Of a DNA stretch of 33,678 bases, positions 16,731 to 25,384 are shown piece after piece. A program made the position numbers and the translations under genes. The DNA lies in contig CALXSB010000119.1 of assembly GCA_944391005.1 (NCBI GenBank), positions 1 through 33,678 of the forward strand, in the 5' to 3' direction. Source of the stretch: an uncultured Rickettsiales bacterium (lineage in GTDB: Bacteria > Pseudomonadota > Alphaproteobacteria > Rickettsiales > UBA1997). The stretch's first letter is position 1. Each line of letters begins with the position of its first letter. The notes under the pieces were generated by a model. The model ran no database searches. It was not told where the DNA came from and saw only the letters and a list, made by a program, of their open reading frames with translations.

Positions 16731-16773
16731 CCTCCATTTGTAAGGGAGGTGTCCCGAAGGGACGGTGGGTTGA
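16731..16773 (+). repeat. Right two-hairpin terminal module of the repeat island
   Basis: Hairpin 1 is CCTCCATT-TGT-AAGGGAGG (16731-16749) with one mismatch. Hairpin 2 is GTCCC-GAA-GGGAC (16751-16763). GGTGGGTTGACA follows. The same architecture with different stem bases occurs at 32947-32992 and, inverted, at 16149-16193. Confidence 0.8.
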
Positions 16774-16784
16774 CAAAGAAATTA

Positions 16785-17130
16785 ATAATTAAAAATTATC
16801 CCTTAGCAGAGAATAAAAAAGAAATTGTAAACTAAAAGTAAAATAAAAAATAATATTAAAAATAAAAAAAATTAAGAATAATAAAATATTAAAAAAATAT
16901 TAAAAAATAAAAAAGATAAAGAATAAAATAATAATAAATAATTAAGAATAAATAATTTATAATAAATAAATTAATTATAAACTAATATAATTAAGAAAAT
17001 AATAATTGTAACATTATATTATATATATAAAAGTCTTTTTTTATTATTACTATTATATATAATAGTAATATTCTTTATCTATTCATTCTTATTAATATAT
17101 TAGCAGTGTAAATATATAAAGACAGTTTTT
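16785..17130. other. A-skewed low-complexity spacer with a 26-bp palindrome
   Basis: From about 16785 to 17030 the plus strand is almost only A with single T or TT and rare G or C. 17045-17070 is a perfect 26-bp palindrome centred on ATATAT (arms TATTACTATTATA). The tract is flanked by the two oppositely oriented GC-rich arrays. No gene is seen. Confidence 0.7.
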
Positions 17131-17135
17131 TTGAA

Positions 17136-17300
17136 CCCCCATATCCCCCCTTCACAGGGGGGGTGAAATTGGGCTTCACAGGGGGGTGAAATGGGGCTTC
17201 ACAGGGGGGGTGAAATGGGGGTTTCACAGGGGGGTGGTTAGTGCTGGGTATTTCACAAGAGGGACTGAGAGAGACTTTTCACAGGGTGGTGAAGTTGGCA
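17136..17300 (-). repeat. Inverted array: 24-bp tandem repeats with a TTCACAGGGG core
   Basis: Cores TTCACAG near 17151, 17175, 17199, 17223, 17251 and 17277. The first four are almost exact 24-bp units of the form GGGG(C/T)TTCACAGGGGGGTGAAAT. This is the reverse complement of the TGTGAAG array at 16330-16728. It starts with AACCCCCATATCCCCCCTT, mirroring the end unit of that array. It lies between the AT spacer and the aroC stop codon. Confidence 0.85.
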
Positions 17301-17334
17301 CTTCTGTCGAAGGCCAATTTTTAATTTTCAATTT

Positions 17335-18327
17335 TTAATTTCTATATGCCCTATTAATCAAATAATAATCCGCCAATACAAGTGCAAGCATTGCTTCGGC
17401 AACTGGTATTGCTCTTATGCCAATGCATGGATCGTGTCTGCCGATTGTGGAAATTTCGGCATTTGTGCAGTTTGTTGTGATTGTTTTTTGCGGAATTGAT
17501 ATTGAGCTTGTTGGTTTTATGGTTGCTCTTACTATGATGTCCTGTCCTGTTGAGATGCCGCCTAAAATGCCGCCGGCATGATTTGATAAAAATTTTATAT
17601 TGTTGTTTTCCATTTCCATCTGATCGCAATTTTCAAGTCCTGTTAAATTAACGGCATTGGTTCCCTCGCCTATTTCAACGGCTTTTACTGCATTTATGGA
17701 CATGACGGCCTTTGCAATTTCTGCGTCAAGCTTGTCAAAAATTGGTTCGCCAAGTCCAACTGGAACATTTTTTGCAATAATTTCTATTTTTGACCCTATT
17801 GAATTGCCTTCTGATTTAACTTTTTCTATTAATTCATCCCAATTATTTTTTAAATTTCCAACTTGAATCAGTTTTCCTGTTATTTCAATATTTGGAATAA
17901 TTTTTCTGGCTATTGCACCGCCTGCAACTCTTATGGCTGTTTCTCTTGCGGATGCTCTGCCGCCGCCTCTGTAATCTCTAATGCCATATTTTTTGAAATA
18001 GGTGTAGTCAGCATGCCCTGGTCTAAACAAATCTTTTATGTTTGAATAGTCCTTTGAATGCGCGTCTTTGTTTTCAATCATAAAAGCTATTGGCGTTCCC
18101 GTAGTTTTGCCATTAAATACGCCGGACAAAATTTTGATTTTATCGTCTTCTTTTCTTTGCGATGTGTTCTGCTGTCCCGGCTTCCTTTTATCTAGATATT
18201 GCTGTATATAGTCTTCATCTAGGTCTATATTTGATGGAACGCCGTCTAAAACGCCTCCAATGGCTACGCTATGGCTTTCGCCCCATGTTGTTAGCTTTAA
18301 TAGATTTCCGAATGTATTTCCTGGCAT
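17335..18327 (-). CDS. aroC: Chorismate synthase
   Basis: Last common step: EPSP to chorismate, using reduced FMN. 330 aa, somewhat shorter than the usual 350-390. Signatures present: TWGESHS with catalytic His19 near the N-terminus, [37 protein letters not shown] with the second catalytic His, [12 protein letters not shown], and [17 protein letters not shown] near the C-terminus. Divergent from aroK; 57 bases separate the start codons. Its stop codon directly borders the repeat island. Codons are a little richer in G/C than in most neighbours. Confidence 0.96.
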   Translation of the reverse strand: MPGNTFGNLLKLTTWGESHSVAIGGVLDGVPSNIDLDEDYIQQYLDKRKPGQQNTSQRKEDDKIKILSGVFNGKTTGTPIAFMIENKDAHSKDYSNIKDLFRPGHADYTYFKKYGIRDYRGGGRASARETAIRVAGGAIARKIIPNIEITGKLIQVGNLKNNWDELIEKVKSEGNSIGSKIEIIAKNVPVGLGEPIFDKLDAEIAKAVMSINAVKAVEIGEGTNAVNLTGLENCDQMEMENNNIKFLSNHAGGILGGISTGQDIIVRATIKPTSSISIPQKTITTNCTNAEISTIGRHDPCIGIRAIPVAEAMLALVLADYYLINRAYRN

Positions 18328-18332
18328 TGTGC

Positions 18333-18360
18333 TTGATTTATTTTTTTATTTACTTATAAT
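18333..18360 (+). promoter_or_regulatory. Promoter of the aroKAEB operon
   Basis: TTGATT (18333-18338), a 16-base spacer and a perfect TATAAT (18355-18360). The predicted transcript start is only about 17 bases before the aroK ATG and no Shine-Dalgarno sequence is seen, so aroK would have a very short leader. Confidence 0.6.
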
Positions 18361-18384
18361 ATAAACAAAAAATAATGTCAATGT

Positions 18385-18879
18385 ATGTTTGCCTTAGTTG
18401 GTTTTATGGGTAGCGGCAAGACGACAATATCAAAATTATTGTCTGAAAAACTTGCTGTTGACGCCATTTCGCTTGATGAAGAAATTGAGAAAAAGCTAAA
18501 TATGAAAATAAGGGATATTTTTCAAGAGTTTGGAGAAAAATATTTTAGAGAAAAAGAAAGCGAAATATTGTTGGAAATATCTAGAAAAAAAGATATAATA
18601 TTAGACTTGGGCGGCGGAACGTTTATAGGTGATGCGAATAGAAATATTTTAAAAGATGCAAAAACAATATTTTTGAATGCACCGTTTGAAGTTCTGTGCA
18701 AAAGGCTTGAAAATGAAAGATTTAAAAGACCTCTGCTGGCTGACGATAATTGGAAATTAGACGCAAGCAATTTATATAGCAAAAGAATGGAATTTTATAA
18801 AAAGGCAAAAATTATAATAGATATTAATGGCGATGATTCGCCTAATGATGTTTTAGAAAAAATTTTGAAAAGAATATGA
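18385..18879 (+). CDS. aroK: Shikimate kinase
   Basis: ATP-dependent phosphorylation of shikimate. 164 aa, normal length. P-loop GFMGSGKT (6-13), shikimate-binding Asp31 in LDEEIE, Arg55 in YFREKE, the GGG loop (76-78) and the lid RFKRPLL. The first Asp of the usual DxD pair (Mg-linked in M. tuberculosis AroK) appears to be Ser29 here. First gene of the operon; its stop overlaps the aroA start by four bases (ATGA). Confidence 0.93.
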   Translation: MFALVGFMGSGKTTISKLLSEKLAVDAISLDEEIEKKLNMKIRDIFQEFGEKYFREKESEILLEISRKKDIILDLGGGTFIGDANRNILKDAKTIFLNAPFEVLCKRLENERFKRPLLADDNWKLDASNLYSKRMEFYKKAKIIIDINGDDSPNDVLEKILKRI

Positions 18880-20186
18880 ATTTAAAAGATGTAAAAAAAG
18901 TATATATTAAAAAACTTGAAAGCCCAATAAAATGCAAAATTGATTTGCCAAGCAGCAAAAGTCTATCAATTCGCGCTTTATTGCTTGGAGCTTTTGGAAA
19001 CGGCATATCAACTATAAGAAATATTTTAAATAGCGATGATACAAACAGCTGTATTGACGCCTTAAAAAAACTGAATATAAAAATAGAAAAAAATGGCAAT
19101 GAAATTTTAATATACGGTTGCAATGGAAAATTGCCTATAACTGAAAATATAGAAATATTCGCCGGTTCTTCTGGCATAACGTCAAGATTTTTAACATCTT
19201 TATTGACGGTTAGTGATACAAAATTTTCTATAATATTAAATGGAAGCGAACAATTAAAAAAGAGGACAATAAAACCTTTGGTTGATACATTAAATAAATG
19301 CGGTGCAAATATTGAATATTTGGAAAAAAATGGTTTTTTGCCAATATTAATAAAGCCGTCAAAATTGAATTGTGAATATATTGAGATTTCTGGAAAAGAA
19401 TCAAGCCAGTATGTCAGTTCAATATTGATGTGCGCTCCTCTGTTGCAAAACGAAGTAAAAATAAAACCTCTTGATATAAATAGTGAAAATCATCCATATA
19501 TAAAAATGGCTTTGCAAACAATGTCTGATTTTGGCATAGATTATAGAGATAACAATGGAATTTATAGCATATCTCCGCAAGAATATAAAGCTGTTGACTT
19601 TACAATAGAAACTGATTTTAATACTGCGGACTATTTTTTTACATTATCGGCGATTACAAAAAGTCAAATAGAAGTCAATAATATAAATAAAAATACATTA
19701 CAGCCTGGATTGCTGTTTTTACAATTATTGGAAAAAATTGGCGCAAAAGTAATTTATAACAATAATTCAATAGTTTTGAATGGAAACGAAATTAATGGCG
19801 ATCTTAATGTTGATATGTTTGAAATGGCGGAAATGGTTATGACGCTTGCAGCTGCAGCAGTATTTGCAAAATCACCAATAGAGATACATGGGGTATCGCA
19901 CATTAGAAATCATGAGAGTGATAGAATTTCTGCCATTTGTGAAGAATTAAAAAAAGTTGGTGTAAAATGTGAAGAATATTATGATGGTTTAAAAATATAT
20001 CCAACAATGCCGCAATATGCAGAAGTTGACAGCCATAAAGATCACAGAATCGCAATGTCGTTGGCGATTTTAGGATTGGCAGGAAACGGAATTGTGATAA
20101 ACAATCCGTCCTGCGTATCAAAAACCTGTCCAAATTTTTTTGAAATATTGAAAAGTATGGGAGCAAATATTAAATATGAGTATTAA
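18876..20186 (+). CDS. aroA: 3-phosphoshikimate 1-carboxyvinyltransferase (EPSP synthase), divergent
   Basis: Transfers enolpyruvate from PEP to shikimate-3-phosphate. 436 aa, usual length. Family marks: LPSSKSLSIRALLL with Lys28, Ser29 and Arg33, the AGSSGITSRF loop (96-105), HESDRISAI and DHRIAMSLAILGL near the C-terminus, and KTCPNFFE. The loop that reads GNAGTAMRP in E. coli reads GSSGITSRF here, so Ile101 and Phe105 replace Thr97 and Pro101. Overlaps aroK by 4 bases and aroE by 11, so the genes are translationally coupled. The N-terminal 15 residues are an extra basic extension. Confidence 0.93.
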   Translation: MNLKDVKKVYIKKLESPIKCKIDLPSSKSLSIRALLLGAFGNGISTIRNILNSDDTNSCIDALKKLNIKIEKNGNEILIYGCNGKLPITENIEIFAGSSGITSRFLTSLLTVSDTKFSIILNGSEQLKKRTIKPLVDTLNKCGANIEYLEKNGFLPILIKPSKLNCEYIEISGKESSQYVSSILMCAPLLQNEVKIKPLDINSENHPYIKMALQTMSDFGIDYRDNNGIYSISPQEYKAVDFTIETDFNTADYFFTLSAITKSQIEVNNINKNTLQPGLLFLQLLEKIGAKVIYNNNSIVLNGNEINGDLNVDMFEMAEMVMTLAAAAVFAKSPIEIHGVSHIRNHESDRISAICEELKKVGVKCEEYYDGLKIYPTMPQYAEVDSHKDHRIAMSLAILGLAGNGIVINNPSCVSKTCPNFFEILKSMGANIKYEY

Positions 20187-21012
20187 GCTAGCAGTTTTAG
20201 GCCAAGAAAATATTGAAAAATACAGTTTATCACCGCTAATACAAAATACTTTCTTGAAAGAAAATAGTATTGACGGAAATTATAGGGCAATACCTGTTTT
20301 GCCGGAAAATCTTAAAGAGGTGCTGGAAGAATTAAAAAACAATGGTTATAGAGGTGTCAATTTAACAATACCGCATAAGATAAATTCAATAAAATTTTTA
20401 GATTCATTGGATGATACGGCTTCAAAAATAGGCGCTGTTAATACAGTATTGTTCAAGGATAATAAAATGATTGGCTATAACACAGATTGCTATGGTTTTA
20501 TAGAAAATCTGAACATAAATATTCGCAATTGGAAAAACATATACAATAAAGTATTGATTTTTGGTGCTGGCGGAGCAACAAGAGCAGTAATCTATGGATT
20601 AAAAAATACTGGCATATATGACATAATCATTCTTAACAGAACACGAGAAAAAGCTAAATTATTAGCTGAGGAATTTGATTGCGAATATGACATTTTAAGC
20701 AATGCAAAAAAGTATATAAAAGATAGAAATTTAATAGTAAATACGACATCAGCTGGTATGAATAATACTAGCCCGCTTGATATTGATTTAAAAAGTGCCG
20801 GTGAAAATACTGTTGTATATGACATAATATATACTCCGCTTTTAACTCCGCTGTTAAAACAGGCAAAGGAATTAAATTTGCAAACTCTTGACGGACTTGG
20901 AATGCTATTGTTTCAAGCGGTTAAAGCATTTGAAATTTGGTTTAATATCAAACCGAATATATCAGAAAATTTAATAGAAAAATGTTTGGAGAAGCTAAAT
21001 GAAAAAAATTAA
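20176..21012 (+). CDS. aroE: Shikimate dehydrogenase
   Basis: NADPH-dependent reduction of 3-dehydroshikimate. 278 aa, normal. Substrate residues are visible: Ser17 and Ser19 in YSLSP, Lys68 in NLTIPHK, Asn89 in GAVNT, and Asp104 in NTDCYGF. The nucleotide-binding loop GAGGATRA (about 127-134) is followed by NRTREKA, the NADPH-type pattern (Arg after Asn). Overlaps aroA by 11 bases and aroB by 14. Confidence 0.95.
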   Translation: MSIKLAVLGQENIEKYSLSPLIQNTFLKENSIDGNYRAIPVLPENLKEVLEELKNNGYRGVNLTIPHKINSIKFLDSLDDTASKIGAVNTVLFKDNKMIGYNTDCYGFIENLNINIRNWKNIYNKVLIFGAGGATRAVIYGLKNTGIYDIIILNRTREKAKLLAEEFDCEYDILSNAKKYIKDRNLIVNTTSAGMNNTSPLDIDLKSAGENTVVYDIIYTPLLTPLLKQAKELNLQTLDGLGMLLFQAVKAFEIWFNIKPNISENLIEKCLEKLNEKN

Positions 21013-22090
21013 TGTTGGAAGTTATGATATAATTATAGAAAACGGACTTTTAAAAAAATCCAATGAATATATAGAAAGAATTTTGCCATCATTGCAGCAT
21101 AAAAAATGTTTTATAATAACAGATGAGAATATTGATAATATCGGTTATAGCAAAGTTTTGATGGAAAATTTAAAAAATTATCAGGTTGAAAAAATAGTTT
21201 TAAAAGCTGGAGAAGAAAGCAAGTCTTTTGCAATTTTTCAGGAAACGGCAGAAAAAATATTGCAAAGCGGTTTGACAAGAAGCGATTTTTTGATAGCGCT
21301 AGGCGGCGGTGTAATTGGCGATTTAACTGGATTTTTAGCTTCAACATTGCTAAGGGGTATTCCACTAGTTCAAATGCCGACAACTCTATTGGCACAAGTT
21401 GATAGTTCTGTTGGCGGAAAAACTGCAATAAATACAAACTCCGGCAAAAATTTAATAGGAACATTTTATCAGCCATCGCTAGTATTAATTGATACGGAGA
21501 CATTAAGAACATTGGACAAAAGAAATTTAAAATCAGGTTATGCGGAAATCGTAAAGTATGGATTAGCTTTTAATGAAAAATTTTTTGACTATTGCGAAAA
21601 CTATGGAAATGATTGTATAAATCTTGATATGAATATATGTGAAAAAATGATAGAATCAAGCTGCCAATTTAAAGCAAATGTTGTAAAAGAAGACCCATAT
21701 GAAAAAAATGGAACAAGGGTTCTATTAAATTTAGGACATACTTTCGGACATGTATATGAAAAAATGGTCAATTTTAATTCAAAAAGAATACTGCATGGAG
21801 AAGCCGTTGCACTAGGCATCAGACAAGCTTTTATAACTAGCGAAAAACTAAACATGATAAATGGTTTTGAAGTTAAACGAGTTTTAAAGCATTTTGATAA
21901 TATGCAGCTTTTTAATCAAGATGATTTAGAAAAGCTTAAAGAGTTTAAAGAAATTAAAGATTTTAGACAATATATGCTTGAGAATATGAAAAAAGATAAA
22001 AAGGCGGAACATGGACAATATAATCTTGTTTTAAATAAAAGAATAGGTAAGAGCGTATTTGTTAAAAATATTAATTTGAAAAATATATAA
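20999..22090 (+). CDS. aroB: 3-dehydroquinate synthase
   Basis: Converts DAHP to 3-dehydroquinate; needs NAD and a divalent metal. 363 aa, usual length. The GGGVIGDLTGF nucleotide loop, PTTLLAQVDSSVGGKTAIN, the metal ligands in SGYAEIVKYG (Glu), NLGHTFGH (His) and LHGEAVALG (His) are all present. GGAG seven bases before the ATG, inside the end of aroE, supports the start. Last gene of the operon. No DAHP synthase is in the window. Confidence 0.96.
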   Translation: MKKINVGSYDIIIENGLLKKSNEYIERILPSLQHKKCFIITDENIDNIGYSKVLMENLKNYQVEKIVLKAGEESKSFAIFQETAEKILQSGLTRSDFLIALGGGVIGDLTGFLASTLLRGIPLVQMPTTLLAQVDSSVGGKTAINTNSGKNLIGTFYQPSLVLIDTETLRTLDKRNLKSGYAEIVKYGLAFNEKFFDYCENYGNDCINLDMNICEKMIESSCQFKANVVKEDPYEKNGTRVLLNLGHTFGHVYEKMVNFNSKRILHGEAVALGIRQAFITSEKLNMINGFEVKRVLKHFDNMQLFNQDDLEKLKEFKEIKDFRQYMLENMKKDKKAEHGQYNLVLNKRIGKSVFVKNINLKNI

Positions 22091-22147
22091 TTCTATGATG
22101 ATTATCTATTGGTATTTCTAATGGTCTATAAAATTTTATAAATTATC

Positions 22148-22176
22148 TTGACTTTTATAAAAATATTACAATAATA
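22148..22176 (+). promoter_or_regulatory. Possible promoter of rho
   Basis: TTGACT (22148-22153), a 17-base spacer and ATAATA (22171-22176), 75 bases before the rho ATG. The leader of about 70 bases could host autoregulation, as known for rho genes; I see no clear attenuator hairpin. Confidence 0.4.
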
Positions 22177-22250
22177 AATATTGATTTATTGGATTAATAT
22201 TCCTGAGTCTTAAAGAAATAATCAAAAATGATAAATAATTTTTAAATATT

Positions 22251-23990
22251 ATGGATAATAGTAATACTAAGAACGATGTTTCGTTAGAAAATAATGAAAA
22301 TGTTGAGTCAAAAACTACAAGAAAAAGAAAAAAACTTGTTTTGAATATACAACAAAATGAACAAAATGAAATTATTAATAGTATAAACTCTAAAACATTA
22401 TCAAGTCCAATTTCTGAGAATGAAAAGGCAGATGATGATTCAAAAGAACAAAATATTGTTGATAATAAATCAAGTGCTAAAAGTTCAAAAAAATTTGTTT
22501 CTAAAAGAAAAAAATCTGATAATGCAGAATTAAATACAGATGAAAAAAATACAGAAACACCTAAAGAAAAACAAGTTGATATTGAGAATCAAACAAATCA
22601 AGAAAAGTTAAATATTAATGCTGAAGATTGTAAAAATGAAGAGAACGAACAAAATGCTTTAGAAGAATCTAATGAAGAAAATAAAGTAGAAAATAATAAA
22701 CCATTGCCTCCACCAGAAACAATTGAATTTAATGATTTAAAGGATATGAAGCCAGAAGAATTGATCACTATGGCAGAAAAATATAATGTCCAAAATATTG
22801 CCGAACTTAATAAACAGGATATGGTTTATGCAATTTTAAAAAATTTCTCAAATGTGAATCCTGCAAATATAATAATAGGCGAAGGTGTATTGGAAGTTTT
22901 ACCTGATGGTTTTGGATTTTTAAGATCTCAATACAGCAATTATGTTGCCGGTCCTGATGATATATATGTTTCTCCAAACCAGATTAAAAAATTTGGTTTA
23001 AGAACTGGCGATATTATAAAAGGTGAAGTTAAAGCACCTAAAAAAGGAGAAAAATATTTTTCTTTAGTTAAAATTATTGATGTCAACTTTAAAGATCCTT
23101 CATTCTTAAGAACTAGGCTTAGATTTGATGACTTAACACCTTTATATCCTGATGAAAAACTTCAATTGGAAAATCAGGTAGCATATTTAAAAAATGGTGA
23201 TGATAGTTCAAGAATTATAGATATGATTACTCCTATGGGTAAAGGGCAAAGAGCATTAATTGTTGCACCTCCAAGAACGGGTAAAACTGTTTTAATGCAA
23301 AATATAGCGCATGCTATTACAGAAGCACATCCTGAAGCATATTTAATGGTGCTTTTAATAGACGAAAGACCGGAAGAAGTTACGGATATGGCTAGATCAG
23401 TAAAAGGTGAGGTTATTAGCTCTACTTTTGATGAACCGGCATTTAGACACGTTCAATTAGCAGAAATAGTTATAGAAAAGGCTAAAAGATTAGTTGAATA
23501 TAAAAAAGATGTTATAATTCTTTTGGATTCAATTACTAGACTTGCAAGAGCATATAATAATGTTATTCCTTCATCAGGAAAGGTATTAACGGGTGGTGTT
23601 GATGCAAATGCTTTACAAAAGCCTAAAAGATTCTTCGGTGCAGCAAGAAATATAGAAGAGGGTGGTTCATTAACAATCATTGCTACAGCGTTAATTGAAA
23701 CCGGTTCAAAAATGGATGAGGTAATTTTTGAAGAGTTTAAGGGAACAGGAAACTCTGAAATAATTCTTGATAGAAAGCTATCAGATAAGAGAATTTTCCC
23801 TGCTATTGATATTACAAAATCCGGCACAAGAAAGGAAGATTTGTTAATTGATAAAGCCCGTCTTTCAAAGACTTGGATGCTAAGAAAAATTTTAACTTCT
23901 ATGAACAGCGTTGAAGCAATGGAGTTTTTGAAAGATAAAATGAAAAATACAAAAAATAATGATGAATTTTTTGAAACAATGAATTCTTAA
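22251..23990 (+). CDS. rho: Transcription termination factor Rho with a long disordered N-terminal extension
   Basis: Hexameric RNA-dependent ATPase that ends transcription. 579 aa against about 420 in E. coli; the excess is residues 1-157, an Asn/Glu/Lys/Ser-rich low-complexity stretch with basic patches (RKRKK near 24-28, SKRKK near 84-88). Then come Rho_N (about 160-200), the RNA-binding cold-shock-like domain (about 208-275; [14 protein letters not shown]), the P-loop APPRTGKT (339-346), Walker [17 protein letters not shown], the Q-loop [12 protein letters not shown] and the R-loop GTGNSEI. The core is fully conserved, so it should be active. No terminator follows it; a 48-codon reading frame begins 22 bases after the stop. 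Confidence 0.96.
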   Translation: MDNSNTKNDVSLENNENVESKTTRKRKKLVLNIQQNEQNEIINSINSKTLSSPISENEKADDDSKEQNIVDNKSSAKSSKKFVSKRKKSDNAELNTDEKNTETPKEKQVDIENQTNQEKLNINAEDCKNEENEQNALEESNEENKVENNKPLPPPETIEFNDLKDMKPEELITMAEKYNVQNIAELNKQDMVYAILKNFSNVNPANIIIGEGVLEVLPDGFGFLRSQYSNYVAGPDDIYVSPNQIKKFGLRTGDIIKGEVKAPKKGEKYFSLVKIIDVNFKDPSFLRTRLRFDDLTPLYPDEKLQLENQVAYLKNGDDSSRIIDMITPMGKGQRALIVAPPRTGKTVLMQNIAHAITEAHPEAYLMVLLIDERPEEVTDMARSVKGEVISSTFDEPAFRHVQLAEIVIEKAKRLVEYKKDVIILLDSITRLARAYNNVIPSSGKVLTGGVDANALQKPKRFFGAARNIEEGGSLTIIATALIETGSKMDEVIFEEFKGTGNSEIILDRKLSDKRIFPAIDITKSGTRKEDLLIDKARLSKTWMLRKILTSMNSVEAMEFLKDKMKNTKNNDEFFETMNS

Positions 23991-24012
23991 TTAACAAAAA
24001 TGAGAGGTTTAT

Positions 24013-24159
24013 ATGAAATTACCTGATTGGGAAAAAATAAAAGTATTATTTACACCATTTTTTATTTTATTTTATATATTCCTCATCATTGCTTGGTATA
24101 ATAGGGAAATTATAATAAAATTTTTAAGGGCTATGTTCAGTGGTAGATTTTACTATTAA
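24013..24159 (+). CDS. Small single-pass membrane protein (48 aa) after rho
   Basis: A 48-codon frame with GAGAGG five to seven bases before its ATG, one of the best Shine-Dalgarno sequences in the window. It reads MKLPDWEKIKVLFTPF, then a hydrophobic helix FILFYIFLIIAWY (17-29) and a basic tail with NREIIIKFLRAMFSGRFYY. Positive charges on both sides leave the orientation uncertain. It starts 22 bases after rho and is probably co-transcribed. Its stop (24157-24159) is one base from the convergent cca stop. I recognise no family. Confidence 0.65.
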   Translation: MKLPDWEKIKVLFTPFFILFYIFLIIAWYNREIIIKFLRAMFSGRFYY

Positions 24160-24160
24160 T

Positions 24161-25384
24161 TTATAAATTATTATCTATTTTTAATTGTTTAATAATTTCT
24201 TTTTTTGACAAACTGAAATTTGATTTTATAAATAATTCTTTAGCCCTTTTTATTAATGTGCTATATATTTTTTTATCTTTAAAACCACTATTGTAAAGAT
24301 CTGATCCCGCTAATGAAAAGGTTGGTATTTTTTCATTAATAATAAAATTAATAGAATTATTAATGTAATCTAGAAGATTATTTTTTATATTTGAACTATT
24401 TACTATTGAATTAACTATTAATAATTTTATTAGCAATTGTTTATCAATACCATTAAATAAAAATTCTTTTAAATTATTGTTTGAATATAGAGCATCATAT
24501 TTATGTTCAATTAATTTAAATATTTCGGTATTTTCTTTTTTAGAAAACCTCCAATTTTCTCTAAGCTTATTAAGATCGTCTAAATTGTTTAAAATTAAAG
24601 CAACAACGAGATTTGCATCAATATTAAAATTTAAATATTTTTTTATAGAATAAAATATTTCTAAATATTGAAAATTAAAATCTTCAATTTCAGTTATTAT
24701 TTGCAAAATTTTATTATTGTTCATTATATATAAAGCGTTTAAAGGATAATCAGACATAAAAATTTTAAACATTTCAGACTTAATTCTTTCGCCGGATAAA
24801 TTTTTTAATTTTTCTTTATATTCTATTGAATATTTTAAACCATCATTATCCAATACACTTCCATAGTAGGAAAAAAATCTGAAAAATCTTAATATTCTCA
24901 AATAATCTTCTTTTATTCTTTTTTCTGCGTTTCCAATAAATCTGACTATTCCTTTATTTAGATCAGTAATTCCATCAAAATAGTCATAAATATTGCCATT
25001 AAAATCTAAATATAAAGCATTAAAAGTAAAATCTCTTCTAGCTGCATCTATTTTAAAATCATTTGTGAATTTTACCTCGGCATGTCTGCCATCAGTCTTT
25101 ACATCTTCTCTTGTTGTTGTTATTTCAAAAGTTTTTCCATTTATAATAGCCATTACAGTTCCAAATTTAATACCTGTTGGAACTGATTTTATGTTATTTT
25201 TTTCAAGTAATGCTATAGTTTGTTCTGGCAATAGTTTGCAAGATAAATCGTAATCGTTGATTTTTTTATTTATCAAAAAGTTTCTAACCGCCCCGCCAAC
25301 AATTCTTAGATTGTCTTCGTTATTTTTATTAAAAATTTTATCTAAAATTAATAATTCATCTGTATAATTAAAACTAACTTTCAT
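24161..25384 (-). CDS. cca: CCA tRNA nucleotidyltransferase / poly(A) polymerase family protein
   Basis: A 407-aa class II nucleotidyltransferase that most likely adds or repairs the tRNA 3'-CCA end. GGAVRN (30-35) and DYD with Asp44 and Asp46 form the metal site; FEITTTRED (Glu87), RRDFTFNAL (116-124) and EDYLRILRFFRF (about 158-169) are the nucleotide-selecting and RNA-binding motifs. GG-VRN rather than GG-VRD is common in alphaproteobacterial enzymes. The C-terminal half is helical and Asn/Ile/Lys-rich. Poly(A) polymerase activity cannot be excluded. The ATG overlaps the stop of the 54-aa upstream gene (TAATG), and the operon runs rsmI, 54-aa gene, cca. Confidence 0.9.
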   Translation of the reverse strand: MKVSFNYTDELLILDKIFNKNNEDNLRIVGGAVRNFLINKKINDYDLSCKLLPEQTIALLEKNNIKSVPTGIKFGTVMAIINGKTFEITTTREDVKTDGRHAEVKFTNDFKIDAARRDFTFNALYLDFNGNIYDYFDGITDLNKGIVRFIGNAEKRIKEDYLRILRFFRFFSYYGSVLDNDGLKYSIEYKEKLKNLSGERIKSEMFKIFMSDYPLNALYIMNNNKILQIITEIEDFNFQYLEIFYSIKKYLNFNIDANLVVALILNNLDDLNKLRENWRFSKKENTEIFKLIEHKYDALYSNNNLKEFLFNGIDKQLLIKLLIVNSIVNSSNIKNNLLDYINNSINFIINEKIPTFSLAGSDLYNSGFKDKKIYSTLIKRAKELFIKSNFSLSKKEIIKQLKIDNNL

